Positions 1-5,649 of a DNA stretch of 7,880 nucleotides are shown one piece after another. This DNA comes from AC-52 sp044870295. GTDB taxonomy: Bacteria > Actinomycetota > UBA4738. The stretch covers positions 1-7,880 of the forward strand of contig JBIOYQ010000149.1 of assembly GCA_044870295.1 (NCBI GenBank), written 5' to 3'. The notes beneath the pieces are model-generated. The model made no database searches. It was given only the letters and a program-made list of their open reading frames with translations, and was not told the DNA's origin. How positions within the stretch are numbered: the stretch's first letter is position 1; every line of letters starts with the position of its first letter. The translations under genes and the position numbers were made by a program.

Positions 1-1
1 C

Positions 2-268
2 GAGGAGAACGACATCCCCGCCCACGCAGTCGACCTCGGAGCGAAGGGCTGCGTCTCCTACCGGCCGGAGCCGCTCACCAACTATCGGGACTTCCTGGAG
101 TGCAACGCCGACCTGTTCGCGGCGTCCTGGCCGTACCTGCTGAACCGAGGGATCTTCATGACCCCCGGCGACGAGGAGCAGTGGACCATCGGGGTCCAGC
201 ACACCGAGGACGACGTGGCCCGCTACCTGGACGCCTTCGGCGAGTTCTGCTCCGAGCTGGGGGGCTGA
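2..268 (+). CDS. Class-III (PLP-dependent) aminotransferase, glutamate-1-semialdehyde aminomutase-like, C-terminal fragment
   Basis: Only the last 88 codons lie in the window; the frame is open from the left edge and ends at TGA 266-268. Seen: an AKGCVSYRPEPLTNYRDF segment, then WPYLLNRGIFMTPGDEEQWT and a GVQHTEDDVARYLDAF-type ending. These match the C-terminal small domain of class-III, pyridoxal-phosphate aminotransferases, most closely the glutamate-1-semialdehyde 2,1-aminomutase branch. The PLP lysine and substrate-binding regions are upstream, outside the window, so the substrate cannot be settled. It could be hemL, which makes 5-aminolevulinate for tetrapyrroles, or a related transaminase. 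The next gene converges on it with only 4 bp between the stops, leaving no room for a separate terminator. Family is fairly sure; exact activity is open. Confidence 0.8.
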   Translation, partial: EENDIPAHAVDLGAKGCVSYRPEPLTNYRDFLECNADLFAASWPYLLNRGIFMTPGDEEQWTIGVQHTEDDVARYLDAFGEFCSELGG

Positions 269-272
269 GCTT

Positions 273-674
273 CTAGCTCTGGCGCTTGAGCGTCCGCCAC
301 CCGCCTGCGCGGTTGTTGGCGATGATCTGCTTGAACATGGCCTTCAGGGCGCGCGTGTTGATCTTCTCGCCCTCGCGGATCGCCACGGTCCGGCCGGTCG
401 TGTTGTCGTGGCCGCCGGTGATGATGCCTTCCGGATCGGGGGCGATGGGGTCATAGAGGAACACGTTGACGTGGTCCTTCGCCGCCAGCAGGGCGGCCAC
501 GTTGCCCTCCAGCAGGAAGTAGGGCAGCTCCGTTCGCTTGATCGTCTCGACGACCTCCGGATCGGCGGCGTGCACCAGGTCACGAACCCTCTGACAGATC
601 TCATGCTGCCAGTCGGGCAGGGAGTCGATGTACGCGTCGACCCTTGGATCCTTGGCGTACGCAGCGGGAGTCAT
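273..674 (-). CDS. DUF1801 family protein
   Basis: A 133-residue soluble protein starting at ATG 674-672 and ending at TAG 275-273. Seen: an N-terminal helical part (residues 8-45, with LPDWQHEICQRVRDLVHAADP) followed by VVETIKRTELPYFL, VAALLAAKDHVNVFLYD, a glycine-rich GIITGGHDN stretch, RTVAIREGEKIN and a basic C-terminus ANNRAGGWRTLKRQ. This order is typical of DUF1801 (YdhG-like) proteins, which adopt a small CyaY-like alpha/beta fold. Their biochemical role is not established. The start was chosen because its ATG overlaps the TGA of the frame-corrected upstream ureohydrolase (ATGA, 674-671), which implies translational coupling. The same frame is also open upstream to 1679, but only because of the ureohydrolase frameshift. 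It is the last gene of the minus-strand DUF72-ureohydrolase-DUF1801 operon. Length is normal for the family. Confidence 0.88.
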   Translation of the reverse strand: MTPAAYAKDPRVDAYIDSLPDWQHEICQRVRDLVHAADPEVVETIKRTELPYFLLEGNVAALLAAKDHVNVFLYDPIAPDPEGIITGGHDNTTGRTVAIREGEKINTRALKAMFKQIIANNRAGGWRTLKRQS

Positions 675-1679
675 CCCGATCGCTCCGGCTTCGGGTCGCG
701 GCCGAGCCTTCGAAGAGCCATGCCGGAGAGCGCTTCCAGCACCAGGCGGTGGGCCAGCAGCGCCGTGATCTGGGCGTGGTCGTAGGGCGGGGAGACCTCC
801 ACCACCTCCATCCCGGCGATGTTCGTCTCCCACGCAAGGCGCCGTACGGCTCGCAGGGCTTCCCGTGCCGTCATGCCCCCCCGGCTCGGGGACGCCCGTC
901 CCGGGCGCGAAGGCCGGATCGCAGACGTCGATGTCGAACGACAGGAACACGTGATCCCACGTAGTGGCCACGGCCACGACATCGTCCATCACGGAATCCA
1001 TGCCGCGTTCGGTGATCTCCTCCATGAGGTGCCACCGGAAGCCCTGCTCTCGGGCCCACGCGAAGTCCTCCGGATCCGGCCAGTAGCCGCGCAGCTCGAC
1101 CTGCACGATGTTGCGGCCGTCCAGCGATCCTTCCTCCACGAGCAGCCGCAGCGGCGTGCCGTGGGAGAGCGTGACGCCGTAGAGCTCGGCGGCGTCGTCG
1201 GCGTGGGCGTCGAAGTGGATCAGCCCGAGCGTCGCATCCGGCGAGGCCCGGCGGAGATGGTCTGCCACCGCCCCCACGTCGGGGTGTGCGATGGAATGGT
1301 CGCCACCCAGGACGATGGGGATCGCCCCCGTCGCGCAGATCTCACCCACCGCCGCACGGATCGCCGCATGGCTGCCACGGGCGTCGGCCGGCGCCACCTC
1401 CGCATCCCCGCAGTCCACCACCGTCAGGACGTCGAACGGGTTCACACCCACGTCCATGTTGGGTTGGTGGCTGCCCCCGCCGACATCGGCCAAGCGGATG
1501 GCCCGTGGGCCGAACCGGGCGCCCGGCCGGTTGGTGACGGTCTCGTCGATGGGCGCCCCCAGGATCGCCACATCGACGTCCGAGAGCTGGGTCCGGTCGA
1601 GAGCCAGCGGCAGCTTGGAGAACGTTCCGACGCCGGCATAGGCGGGCTCGCCGGGTCGGCTGACCGGGACACCAGGCAT
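671..1679 (-). CDS. Agmatinase-family ureohydrolase (arginase superfamily), interrupted by a one-base frameshift
   Basis: A binuclear-manganese hydrolase that splits a guanidino compound (agmatine or a guanidino acid) to an amine and urea. Seen in the first frame (1679 to about 883): RPGARFGPRAIR (51-62), GGDHS with H128, DAHAD with D157, H159 and D161, and SFDIDVCDP with D249 and D251. These are all the expected metal ligands. After EPGG at residue 268 the frame fails. The missing C-terminus, including GMEVVEVSPPYD and ITALLAHRLVLEAL, continues in the frame that ends at TGA 673-671. Removing one base from the G7 tract (876-882) joins the two into a normal 335-residue protein. The gene follows DUF72 after 15 bp and overlaps the DUF1801 start by 4 bases. 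Without correction, translation adds about 67 unrelated residues and then enters DUF1801 in frame. Substrate within the family is unresolved. The shift may be a sequencing error, a true mutation or slippage. Confidence 0.85.
876..882. other. C7/G7 homopolymer at the ureohydrolase frameshift
   Basis: Seven consecutive C on the + strand (seven G in the coding strand) lie exactly where the ureohydrolase reading frame breaks, after the codons for Glu-Pro-Gly-Gly. With six G the coding strand reads GAG CCG GGG GGC ATG ACG, giving the conserved EPGG-MT junction of the family. With seven G the next residue becomes His and similarity is lost. A homopolymer of this length is a common place for an indel, whether from sequencing, replication or polymerase slippage. 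Confidence 0.9.
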
Positions 1680-1694
1680 TGAGGGGATTCTCGC

Positions 1695-2438
1695 TCAACC
1701 AGGGGTCGGCTGGGCCACCTCCGCGCCCAGCTTGGCGGCCAACTCCATCAGCGCCAAGGCGTCAGCCGGGGCGGCAGCCAGTGCGTCGTTGTTGAAGAAG
1801 GCGAACGTGTCCTTGGCGTCCAGCTCGACGATCCTCTCCGCCCAGGCCCGCAGCTTGCGCGGGCTGTACGCGGGATGCGTCGCCCGCCCCTGGTGGAAAC
1901 GGACGTAGGACCACCCGCCGGTGACCACGGTGGGGACCTGCCACCCTGGATGGTCGGCCATGACCCAGGCTGCCCCGGCCCGGTCCAAGAGCTCGTAGAC
2001 CTCGTCCCGGCGCCAGGAGTCGTCCCGGAACTCGAACGCCGCTCTGATCTGTGACGGAAGCAGGCCCAGGAACTCCTTCAGCAGCGGGGGATCCGCCGAG
2101 AAGTTCGGCGGCAGCTGGAACAGGACCGGGCCGAGCTTCGTCCCCAGCCGCGATGCCCGGGACCAGAGCAGGTCGACGGAGTCATTGGCGTCACGGAGGC
2201 GGCGGATGTGGGTGATGTACCGGCTGGCCTTGACCACGAACAGGAAGCCCTCGGGTGTGCTCTCCCGCCACCGATCGAGGGTGGCTTCCTTCGGGAGCAT
2301 GTAGAAGGAGTTGTTGACCTCCACCACTGGGAACCTGCTCGCGAAGAACTCGAGCCACGCTCGTTGCGGAACGCCCTTCGGGTAGAACCGGTCCTTCCAC
2401 GACGCGTACTGCCAGCCGCTGGTGCCGACCCAGATCAT
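1695..2438 (-). CDS. DUF72 domain protein (YecE-like TIM barrel)
   Basis: A 247-residue soluble protein of the DUF72/YecE family, which has a TIM-barrel-like fold and no firmly established activity. Seen, in order: GTSGWQYASWKDRFYP (5-20), VVEVNNSFYMLP (38-49), FLFVVKASRYITH (65-77), KLGPVLFQLPPNF (101-113), AAFEFRDDSW (133-142), VMADHPG (159-165), SYVRFHQG (177-184) and TFAFFNNDALAAAP (211-224). These are the characteristic blocks from the N-terminal strand to the C-terminal FNND, and the length is normal. The start is ATG 2438-2436, giving the usual short lead-in before GTSGW; the ribosome site before it is weak (AGTAGG). It is first in the minus-strand operon, 15 bp ahead of the ureohydrolase. 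It diverges from the small membrane-protein gene at 2494, with a 55 bp shared upstream region. The functional link to its operon partners is unknown. Confidence 0.9.
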   Translation of the reverse strand: MIWVGTSGWQYASWKDRFYPKGVPQRAWLEFFASRFPVVEVNNSFYMLPKEATLDRWRESTPEGFLFVVKASRYITHIRRLRDANDSVDLLWSRASRLGTKLGPVLFQLPPNFSADPPLLKEFLGLLPSQIRAAFEFRDDSWRRDEVYELLDRAGAAWVMADHPGWQVPTVVTGGWSYVRFHQGRATHPAYSPRKLRAWAERIVELDAKDTFAFFNNDALAAAPADALALMELAAKLGAEVAQPTPG

Positions 2439-2467
2439 GTCGGCCTACTCATACCCGCGATCGACCG

Positions 2468-2473
2468 TAGACT
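2468..2473 (+). promoter_or_regulatory. Putative -10 box (TAGACT) for the small membrane-protein gene
   Basis: TAGACT fits the actinobacterial TANNNT -10 pattern. It lies 20 bp upstream of the ATG at 2494, with a Shine-Dalgarno AAAGGAA (2484-2490) in between. No convincing -35 box is seen. A weaker TANNNT on the opposite strand (TACGGT, 2470-2465) overlaps it and could serve the divergent DUF72 operon; that part is speculative. Confidence 0.4.
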
Positions 2474-2493
2474 GGAGGGGTCGAAAGGAAGAC

Positions 2494-2769
2494 ATGGCAC
2501 TGTTCCTGTTGATACTGCTGATCGTGCTGGCCGTCACCGGCACGCTGACGTTCGTGCTGAAGGTTGCTCTGGGGGTCGCCCTCGGGGTCCTGCTGGGGAT
2601 CGCCCTGGTCGGTGCCCTGATCGGCTGGCGTGTCCGCAAGCTGGTGCGTGGGACGCAGCAACGGTGGCTCGACGCACAGGCGCGCGGGCCTACCTCGTCC
2701 TCGTCCTCGCGCATCGAGGTCCTCGACCGTCGCGACCAGGATCCCGGCCCTACCCATTCGACCGGGTAA
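2494..2769 (+). CDS. Small membrane protein, two predicted helices, unknown function
   Basis: A 91-residue protein that I cannot assign to a named family. Seen: a hydrophobic stretch at residues 2-22 (ALFLLILLIVLAV onward), a lysine at 23, a second hydrophobic, Gly/Ala/Leu-rich stretch at 24-44, then a basic WRVRKLVRGTQQR segment and a polar tail with a run of six residues dominated by serine (68-72). The layout suggests a helical hairpin or two short inner-membrane helices with the charged C-terminal tail in the cytoplasm. The ATG at 2494 was chosen over an upstream in-frame start at 2422 because AAAGGAA lies 3-9 bases before it and a -10-like box lies upstream. The upstream start would overlap the divergent DUF72 start. 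Its last 20 bp overlap the 3' end of the convergent hydrolase gene. Confidence 0.75.
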   Translation: MALFLLILLIVLAVTGTLTFVLKVALGVALGVLLGIALVGALIGWRVRKLVRGTQQRWLDAQARGPTSSSSSRIEVLDRRDQDPGPTHSTG

Positions 2770-3406
2770 CCAGGCCCCCGGCGAACGACGCCACGATCGC
2801 TCCTGCCTCCCGCTCGTGCTTCGCGAAGTAATGGTCGGCGTCCGGAACGACCTTGACGGTGGCATTCGGAAACGAAGCGCCCAGGGTTTGCAGCTGCCCC
2901 GCCGGGCAGTACTGATCGGCCTCACCGGCCAGTAGGAGGACAGGCCGGTCGAACGCACCGAGGCGGTCCGGTTCCGGCAGCGTCGGGAGGGCGGGGTCCT
3001 CCCCTTCCAGCGGCATCCCCACCAACGCCAGCCCGTCCACCCGGTCGTCGTCGAGGCACGCCCGGAGGGCCACGCTCGCGCCGAACGACCACCCGCAGAC
3101 CAACAAGGGCCCGTCGGAGGTCTGAAGGGCCCGGGCGATGGCCGCGCCCACGTCCTTCGTCTCATCGATGCCCCCGCCGTAGGACCCTTCCGATCCCATC
3201 ACCCCGCGAAAGTTGAAGGCCAGGACGGAGAACTCGGACCGCACCAGCTCGATGCGGATCCCCCACAGCAGCGGGTAGTCCTTGCTCCCGCCGAACCTGG
3301 GATGGGCGTGGCAGATGACGGCCGCGCCGGCCGCGACCGGCTCGGGGATCCACAGGTCGCCCTCCAGGGCCAGACCGTCGTTCGTCTGGAACGTCACTCG
3401 CTCCAT
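2750..3406 (-). CDS. Alpha/beta hydrolase (dienelactone-hydrolase-like / small serine hydrolase)
   Basis: A 218-residue cytoplasmic hydrolase with no signal peptide. Seen: an N-terminal strand pair FQTNDGLALEGDLWIP (6-21), the oxyanion-region motif CHAHPRFGGSKD (32-43), FNFRGVMGSEGSYGGG (64-79), the nucleophile elbow GWSFGA with Ser107 (105-110), the acid in LLLAGEADQYCP with Asp164, and the catalytic His192 in DADHYF. The HAHP/FRGVG.S.G pattern and complete Ser-Asp-His triad match the small alpha/beta hydrolases often annotated as dienelactone hydrolase-like or CocE/NonD-like. Substrate is unknown. The start ATG 3406-3404 is supported by GGAG about 9 bases upstream. The stop TAG 2752-2750 lies inside the 3' end of the convergent membrane-protein gene. 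It diverges from the oxidoreductase at 3445, with 38 bp between starts. Confidence 0.9.
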   Translation of the reverse strand: MERVTFQTNDGLALEGDLWIPEPVAAGAAVICHAHPRFGGSKDYPLLWGIRIELVRSEFSVLAFNFRGVMGSEGSYGGGIDETKDVGAAIARALQTSDGPLLVCGWSFGASVALRACLDDDRVDGLALVGMPLEGEDPALPTLPEPDRLGAFDRPVLLLAGEADQYCPAGQLQTLGASFPNATVKVVPDADHYFAKHEREAGAIVASFAGGLVTRSNG

Positions 3407-3428
3407 GGATCAGGGCTCCGTTGGCGCT

Positions 3429-3443
3429 ATGGGACGATGGGAC
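3429..3443 (+). repeat. Tandem ATGGGAC repeat just ahead of the oxidoreductase start codon
   Basis: ATGGGAC occurs at 3429-3435 and 3437-3443, followed at 3445 by the chosen start ATGACC. The result is three ATG triplets at exact 8 bp intervals. Only the third is in frame with the gene. The repeat lies in the 38 bp gap between divergent genes. Confidence 0.7.
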
Positions 3444-3444
3444 C

Positions 3445-4416
3445 ATGACCATACCCGCAGGATCCTCCGAGCGGTTGGTCGGGCGAACCGGCCTGGCGTT
3501 GCGCGACCCCCTTCCGTGGCCGCAGCTTCGGCAGGCCGTGGAGACCGCGGAAGACACCGGCTACGAGGCTGTGTTCGTCCCCGAGATCGCGGGACGCGAA
3601 GCGTTCGCCACCTTGGCCGCATTCGCCCAGGTCACCTCTCGCGTCATGGTGGGGACGGGCGTGGTCTCCGTGCGGTCACGGACCGCGGAGACGACGGCCA
3701 TGGCGGCCGCCACTTTGCAGGACCTCAGCGATGGTCGGTTCGTCCTTGGGTTGGGATCGGGTTCGCCGTCCGGCCCGGAGACGAGGGGGCCGCTGGACCT
3801 CGTCGAGCACTACCTGCTTCGAGTGCGCGGGCTCCTCTCCCGTGACTCCCATGACCACCTCGAGCTTGTGCCACGGGTACCCGTTCCCATCTGGGTGGCA
3901 ACGCTCGGGGATCGGATGGTGAGCCTTGGCGGCCGCATGGCCGAAGGCGTCCTCTTGAACTGGTGCACGCCGGATCGTGTCGGCGCGGCCCGGCGACTGG
4001 TGAGCGAGGCGGCGGCATCGGCCGGGCGTGATCCCGCGAACGTGACCATCGCCGTGTACGTCCGGGCCTGCCTGGGAGTGGAGGAAGCGGTCGCTCTGGC
4101 GGCGCTGAGGGAGATGGCGGGGCGGTACGCGGCCATCCCACACTACCGGCGGCAGTTCGAAGCGATGGGGCTCGGAGACGAGGCCAGCCTCGGCGCCAAG
4201 GCCTTCCAGGCGGGGCGGGCCGACGAGGTACCCGAACGGCTGGTCCGGTCGGTGGCGGTGATCGGCGACCGGAACGACGCGCTCCGGAGGTTCGCGGACT
4301 ATCGCGAGGCGGGTGCCGACCTGGTGATCTGCTATCCCGTGACCGCGCTGGATCCCCAGTCGTCGCTGCTCGGGACGGTTCTGGGGGCGGCCCCGACGCC
4401 ATCGCTGGAAGCCTGA
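3445..4416 (+). CDS. LLM-class (luciferase-like) flavin/F420-dependent oxidoreductase
   Basis: A 323-residue TIM-barrel oxidoreductase of the luciferase-like monooxygenase superfamily. Seen: an N-terminal strand RTGLALRDPLPW (14-25), VETAEDTGYEAVFVPE (32-47), VMVGTGVVSVRSRTAETTAMAA (68-88 region), the signature TLQDLSDGRFVLGLGSG (90-106), VPVPIWVATLGDRMVSLGG (145-163), EGVLLNWCTPD (167-177) and near the C-terminus AGADLVICYPV. The overall pattern resembles the coenzyme F420-dependent branch (methylenetetrahydromethanopterin-reductase-like) more than FMN-dependent bacterial luciferase. Cofactor choice is inferred and the substrate is unknown. The start ATG 3445 was preferred over an in-frame TTG at 3421; neither has a strong Shine-Dalgarno. 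An FrhB-like F420 enzyme 1.2 kb away and a ferredoxin immediately downstream make F420 use more plausible. Length is normal. Confidence 0.88.
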   Translation: MTIPAGSSERLVGRTGLALRDPLPWPQLRQAVETAEDTGYEAVFVPEIAGREAFATLAAFAQVTSRVMVGTGVVSVRSRTAETTAMAAATLQDLSDGRFVLGLGSGSPSGPETRGPLDLVEHYLLRVRGLLSRDSHDHLELVPRVPVPIWVATLGDRMVSLGGRMAEGVLLNWCTPDRVGAARRLVSEAAASAGRDPANVTIAVYVRACLGVEEAVALAALREMAGRYAAIPHYRRQFEAMGLGDEASLGAKAFQAGRADEVPERLVRSVAVIGDRNDALRRFADYREAGADLVICYPVTALDPQSSLLGTVLGAAPTPSLEA

Positions 4417-4428
4417 GGCCGAACCGGG

Positions 4429-4434
4429 TACACT
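4429..4434 (+). promoter_or_regulatory. Putative -10 box (TACACT) for fdxA
   Basis: TACACT in the context GGGTACACTT fits the actinobacterial TANNNT -10 consensus. It lies in the 60 bp gap between the oxidoreductase stop and the ferredoxin start, giving a predicted leader of roughly 35 bases. Only a poor -35 match (TGGAAG, 4406-4411, 17 bp spacer) is present. Expression independent of the oxidoreductase gene is therefore likely but not proven. Confidence 0.45.
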
Positions 4435-4459
4435 TCGATTTGCACGGTCAACACGGTGG

Positions 4460-4470
4460 AAAAGGGGTGA
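4460..4470 (+). promoter_or_regulatory. Strong Shine-Dalgarno fixing the GTG start of fdxA
   Basis: AAAAGGGGTGA ends six bases before GTG at 4477. It is the strongest ribosome-binding site in the window and decides the non-ATG start, which places the conserved TYTICEPC at the N-terminus. High translation fits an abundant electron carrier. Confidence 0.75.
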
Positions 4471-4476
4471 ATCTCC

Positions 4477-4806
4477 GTGACCTACACGATCTGCGAACCC
4501 TGCACCGACGTAAAGGATCGGGCCTGTGTGGACGAATGCCCGGTCGACTGCATCTACGAAGGCGGCCGGATGCTCTACATCCATCCCGACGAGTGCGTCG
4601 ACTGTGGAGCGTGCGAGCCTGTCTGCCCGGTGACCGCCATCTTCTACGAGGACGACGTCCCGGCCGAGTGGAAGAACTACACGCCGATCAACGCCGAGTT
4701 CTTCAACGCCGAAGTCAGCGGGATCGGATCCCCCGGTGGCGCGGCGCAAGTGGGACCGGTCGACAAGGACCACCCGTTCGTCGCGAACTTCCAAGCGCCC
4801 GAGTAG
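4477..4806 (+). CDS. fdxA: 7Fe ferredoxin FdxA ([3Fe-4S][4Fe-4S])
   Basis: A 109-residue soluble electron carrier starting at GTG 4477 and ending at TAG 4804-4806. Seen: the seven-iron cysteine pattern C9-x7-C17-x3-C21-P and C40-x2-C43-x2-C46-x3-C50-P. By analogy with Azotobacter ferredoxin I, C9, C17 and C50 hold the [3Fe-4S] cluster, and C21, C40, C43 and C46 hold the [4Fe-4S] cluster. C25 is the extra non-ligand cysteine. The C-terminal extension (NAEFF at 71-75, SPGGAAQVG at 85-93, VDKDHPFVA at 95-103) is typical of actinobacterial FdxA. Such ferredoxins feed cytochromes P450, oxidoreductases and other low-potential enzymes; the partner here is not identified. Candidates in the window are the FrhB-like iron-sulfur protein and, less directly, the membrane protein 30 bp downstream. 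All cluster ligands are intact. Confidence 0.96.
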   Translation: MTYTICEPCTDVKDRACVDECPVDCIYEGGRMLYIHPDECVDCGACEPVCPVTAIFYEDDVPAEWKNYTPINAEFFNAEVSGIGSPGGAAQVGPVDKDHPFVANFQAPE

Positions 4807-4836
4807 CCGGCCCTGTCCCACCGGCCACAACCAACG

Positions 4837-5649
4837 ATGCAACCGGCAGCGCCCGCGACGCAGCAGGGACGCGGGCGGCGCATCGCCTTCAGGATCCTCG
4901 CGGGCTTGTTCGCGGCCGGTGCCCTGGGGGGGCTGTTCGGGATCGGGTTGGTGATCGGCTGGTTCGATACCAGCGACGGCAAGATCCACCGAGTCCACGA
5001 CATCGCGTTCGGTGTGGTGGCGGGAGTGTTCCTGGCCGTGGGCTTCGTCGCGCAGCTGCGCCGGCCCGAAGCTCAGGTATCGGCGCGATACCAGATCGTT
5101 GCGGCTTCCTTCGCGGCGCTGATCGCCGGGTTGATGGCCTCCGACGCCGGGACCGGCCTCTTCTTCTTCCTGGTCTCCCTGGCCGCCCTGGCGATCATGG
5201 TGGCCGTGCATCCAGCCGGCCTGGCGCTCATGAAGGCCAAGGCATCCCTCAGCGGCCCACTGGCCACGCTCGCGGCGGTTGGAGCCGTCCCGCTGGTCTG
5301 GTTCGCGCTCACCACCGCACGAATGCAACGCACCGGCTTCCGGACCGACCCGCACGTGAAGATGGGCCACTGGACCATGATGACCGCGATGCTGCTGGCG
5401 ATCCTCCTGGTCGCCCTGCTCGCGTCGCTGCGGCTTCCGGGGTGGAGGATCACCGCGTGGTGCGCCGGACTGGGCGCGTTCGTCTACGGACTCGCGTCCG
5501 CCGTTTTCGCCAAGTTCCCGAATACGCAGCTTCCCTACCCGGGAAGCAAGGGCGTCGGCTGGGGGCTCGTGGCGATGGCCGGAGGCGTCGTGTTCGTCGC
5601 CGTCGCGGAGTGGGAGGCGCGCCGCCGTCCCGTGGCGGAGTCGGTCTAG
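4837..5649 (+). CDS. Polytopic membrane protein with two repeated four-helix halves, unknown function
   Basis: A 270-residue integral membrane protein whose family I do not recognise. Hydrophobic segments lie at about 17-42, 54-73, 85-102, 106-126, 141-160, 178-198, 206-226 and 239-258, suggesting eight helices. Residues 54-77 and 178-201 align without gaps at an offset of 124: His54/His178, Leu66/Leu190, Val68/Val192, Ala72/Ala196, Leu74/Leu198, Arg75/Arg199 and Pro77/Pro201 are shared. The protein is therefore probably an internal duplication, each half placing a histidine at the mouth of its second helix. Other histidines are 51, 125 and 173. Paired histidines could bind heme or metal, but no family motif proves it. 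The ATG at 4837 has no clear Shine-Dalgarno; translation may depend on fdxA, which ends 30 bp upstream. Its TAG shares the CTAG at 5646-5649 with the convergent gene. Confidence 0.8.
   Translation: MQPAAPATQQGRGRRIAFRILAGLFAAGALGGLFGIGLVIGWFDTSDGKIHRVHDIAFGVVAGVFLAVGFVAQLRRPEAQVSARYQIVAASFAALIAGLMASDAGTGLFFFLVSLAALAIMVAVHPAGLALMKAKASLSGPLATLAAVGAVPLVWFALTTARMQRTGFRTDPHVKMGHWTMMTAMLLAILLVALLASLRLPGWRITAWCAGLGAFVYGLASAVFAKFPNTQLPYPGSKGVGWGLVAMAGGVVFVAVAEWEARRRPVAESV

Noticed and set aside
819..1682. A 287-codon + strand open frame opposite the ureohydrolase.
   Set aside because: Its sequence is low-complexity Arg/His-rich and it lies wholly antisense to a gene with complete catalytic motifs.
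4807..4836. A GGCC...GGCC pair between fdxA and the membrane protein considered as a terminator hairpin.
   Set aside because: The stem is only four bases with no T-tract, and the spacing suits cotranscription instead.
3676..5370. A 564-codon open frame on the minus strand across the oxidoreductase, fdxA and the membrane protein.
   Set aside because: It is antisense to three well-supported genes, its product is an Arg/Gly/His/Pro-rich sequence with no domain, and it results from G/C third-position bias.
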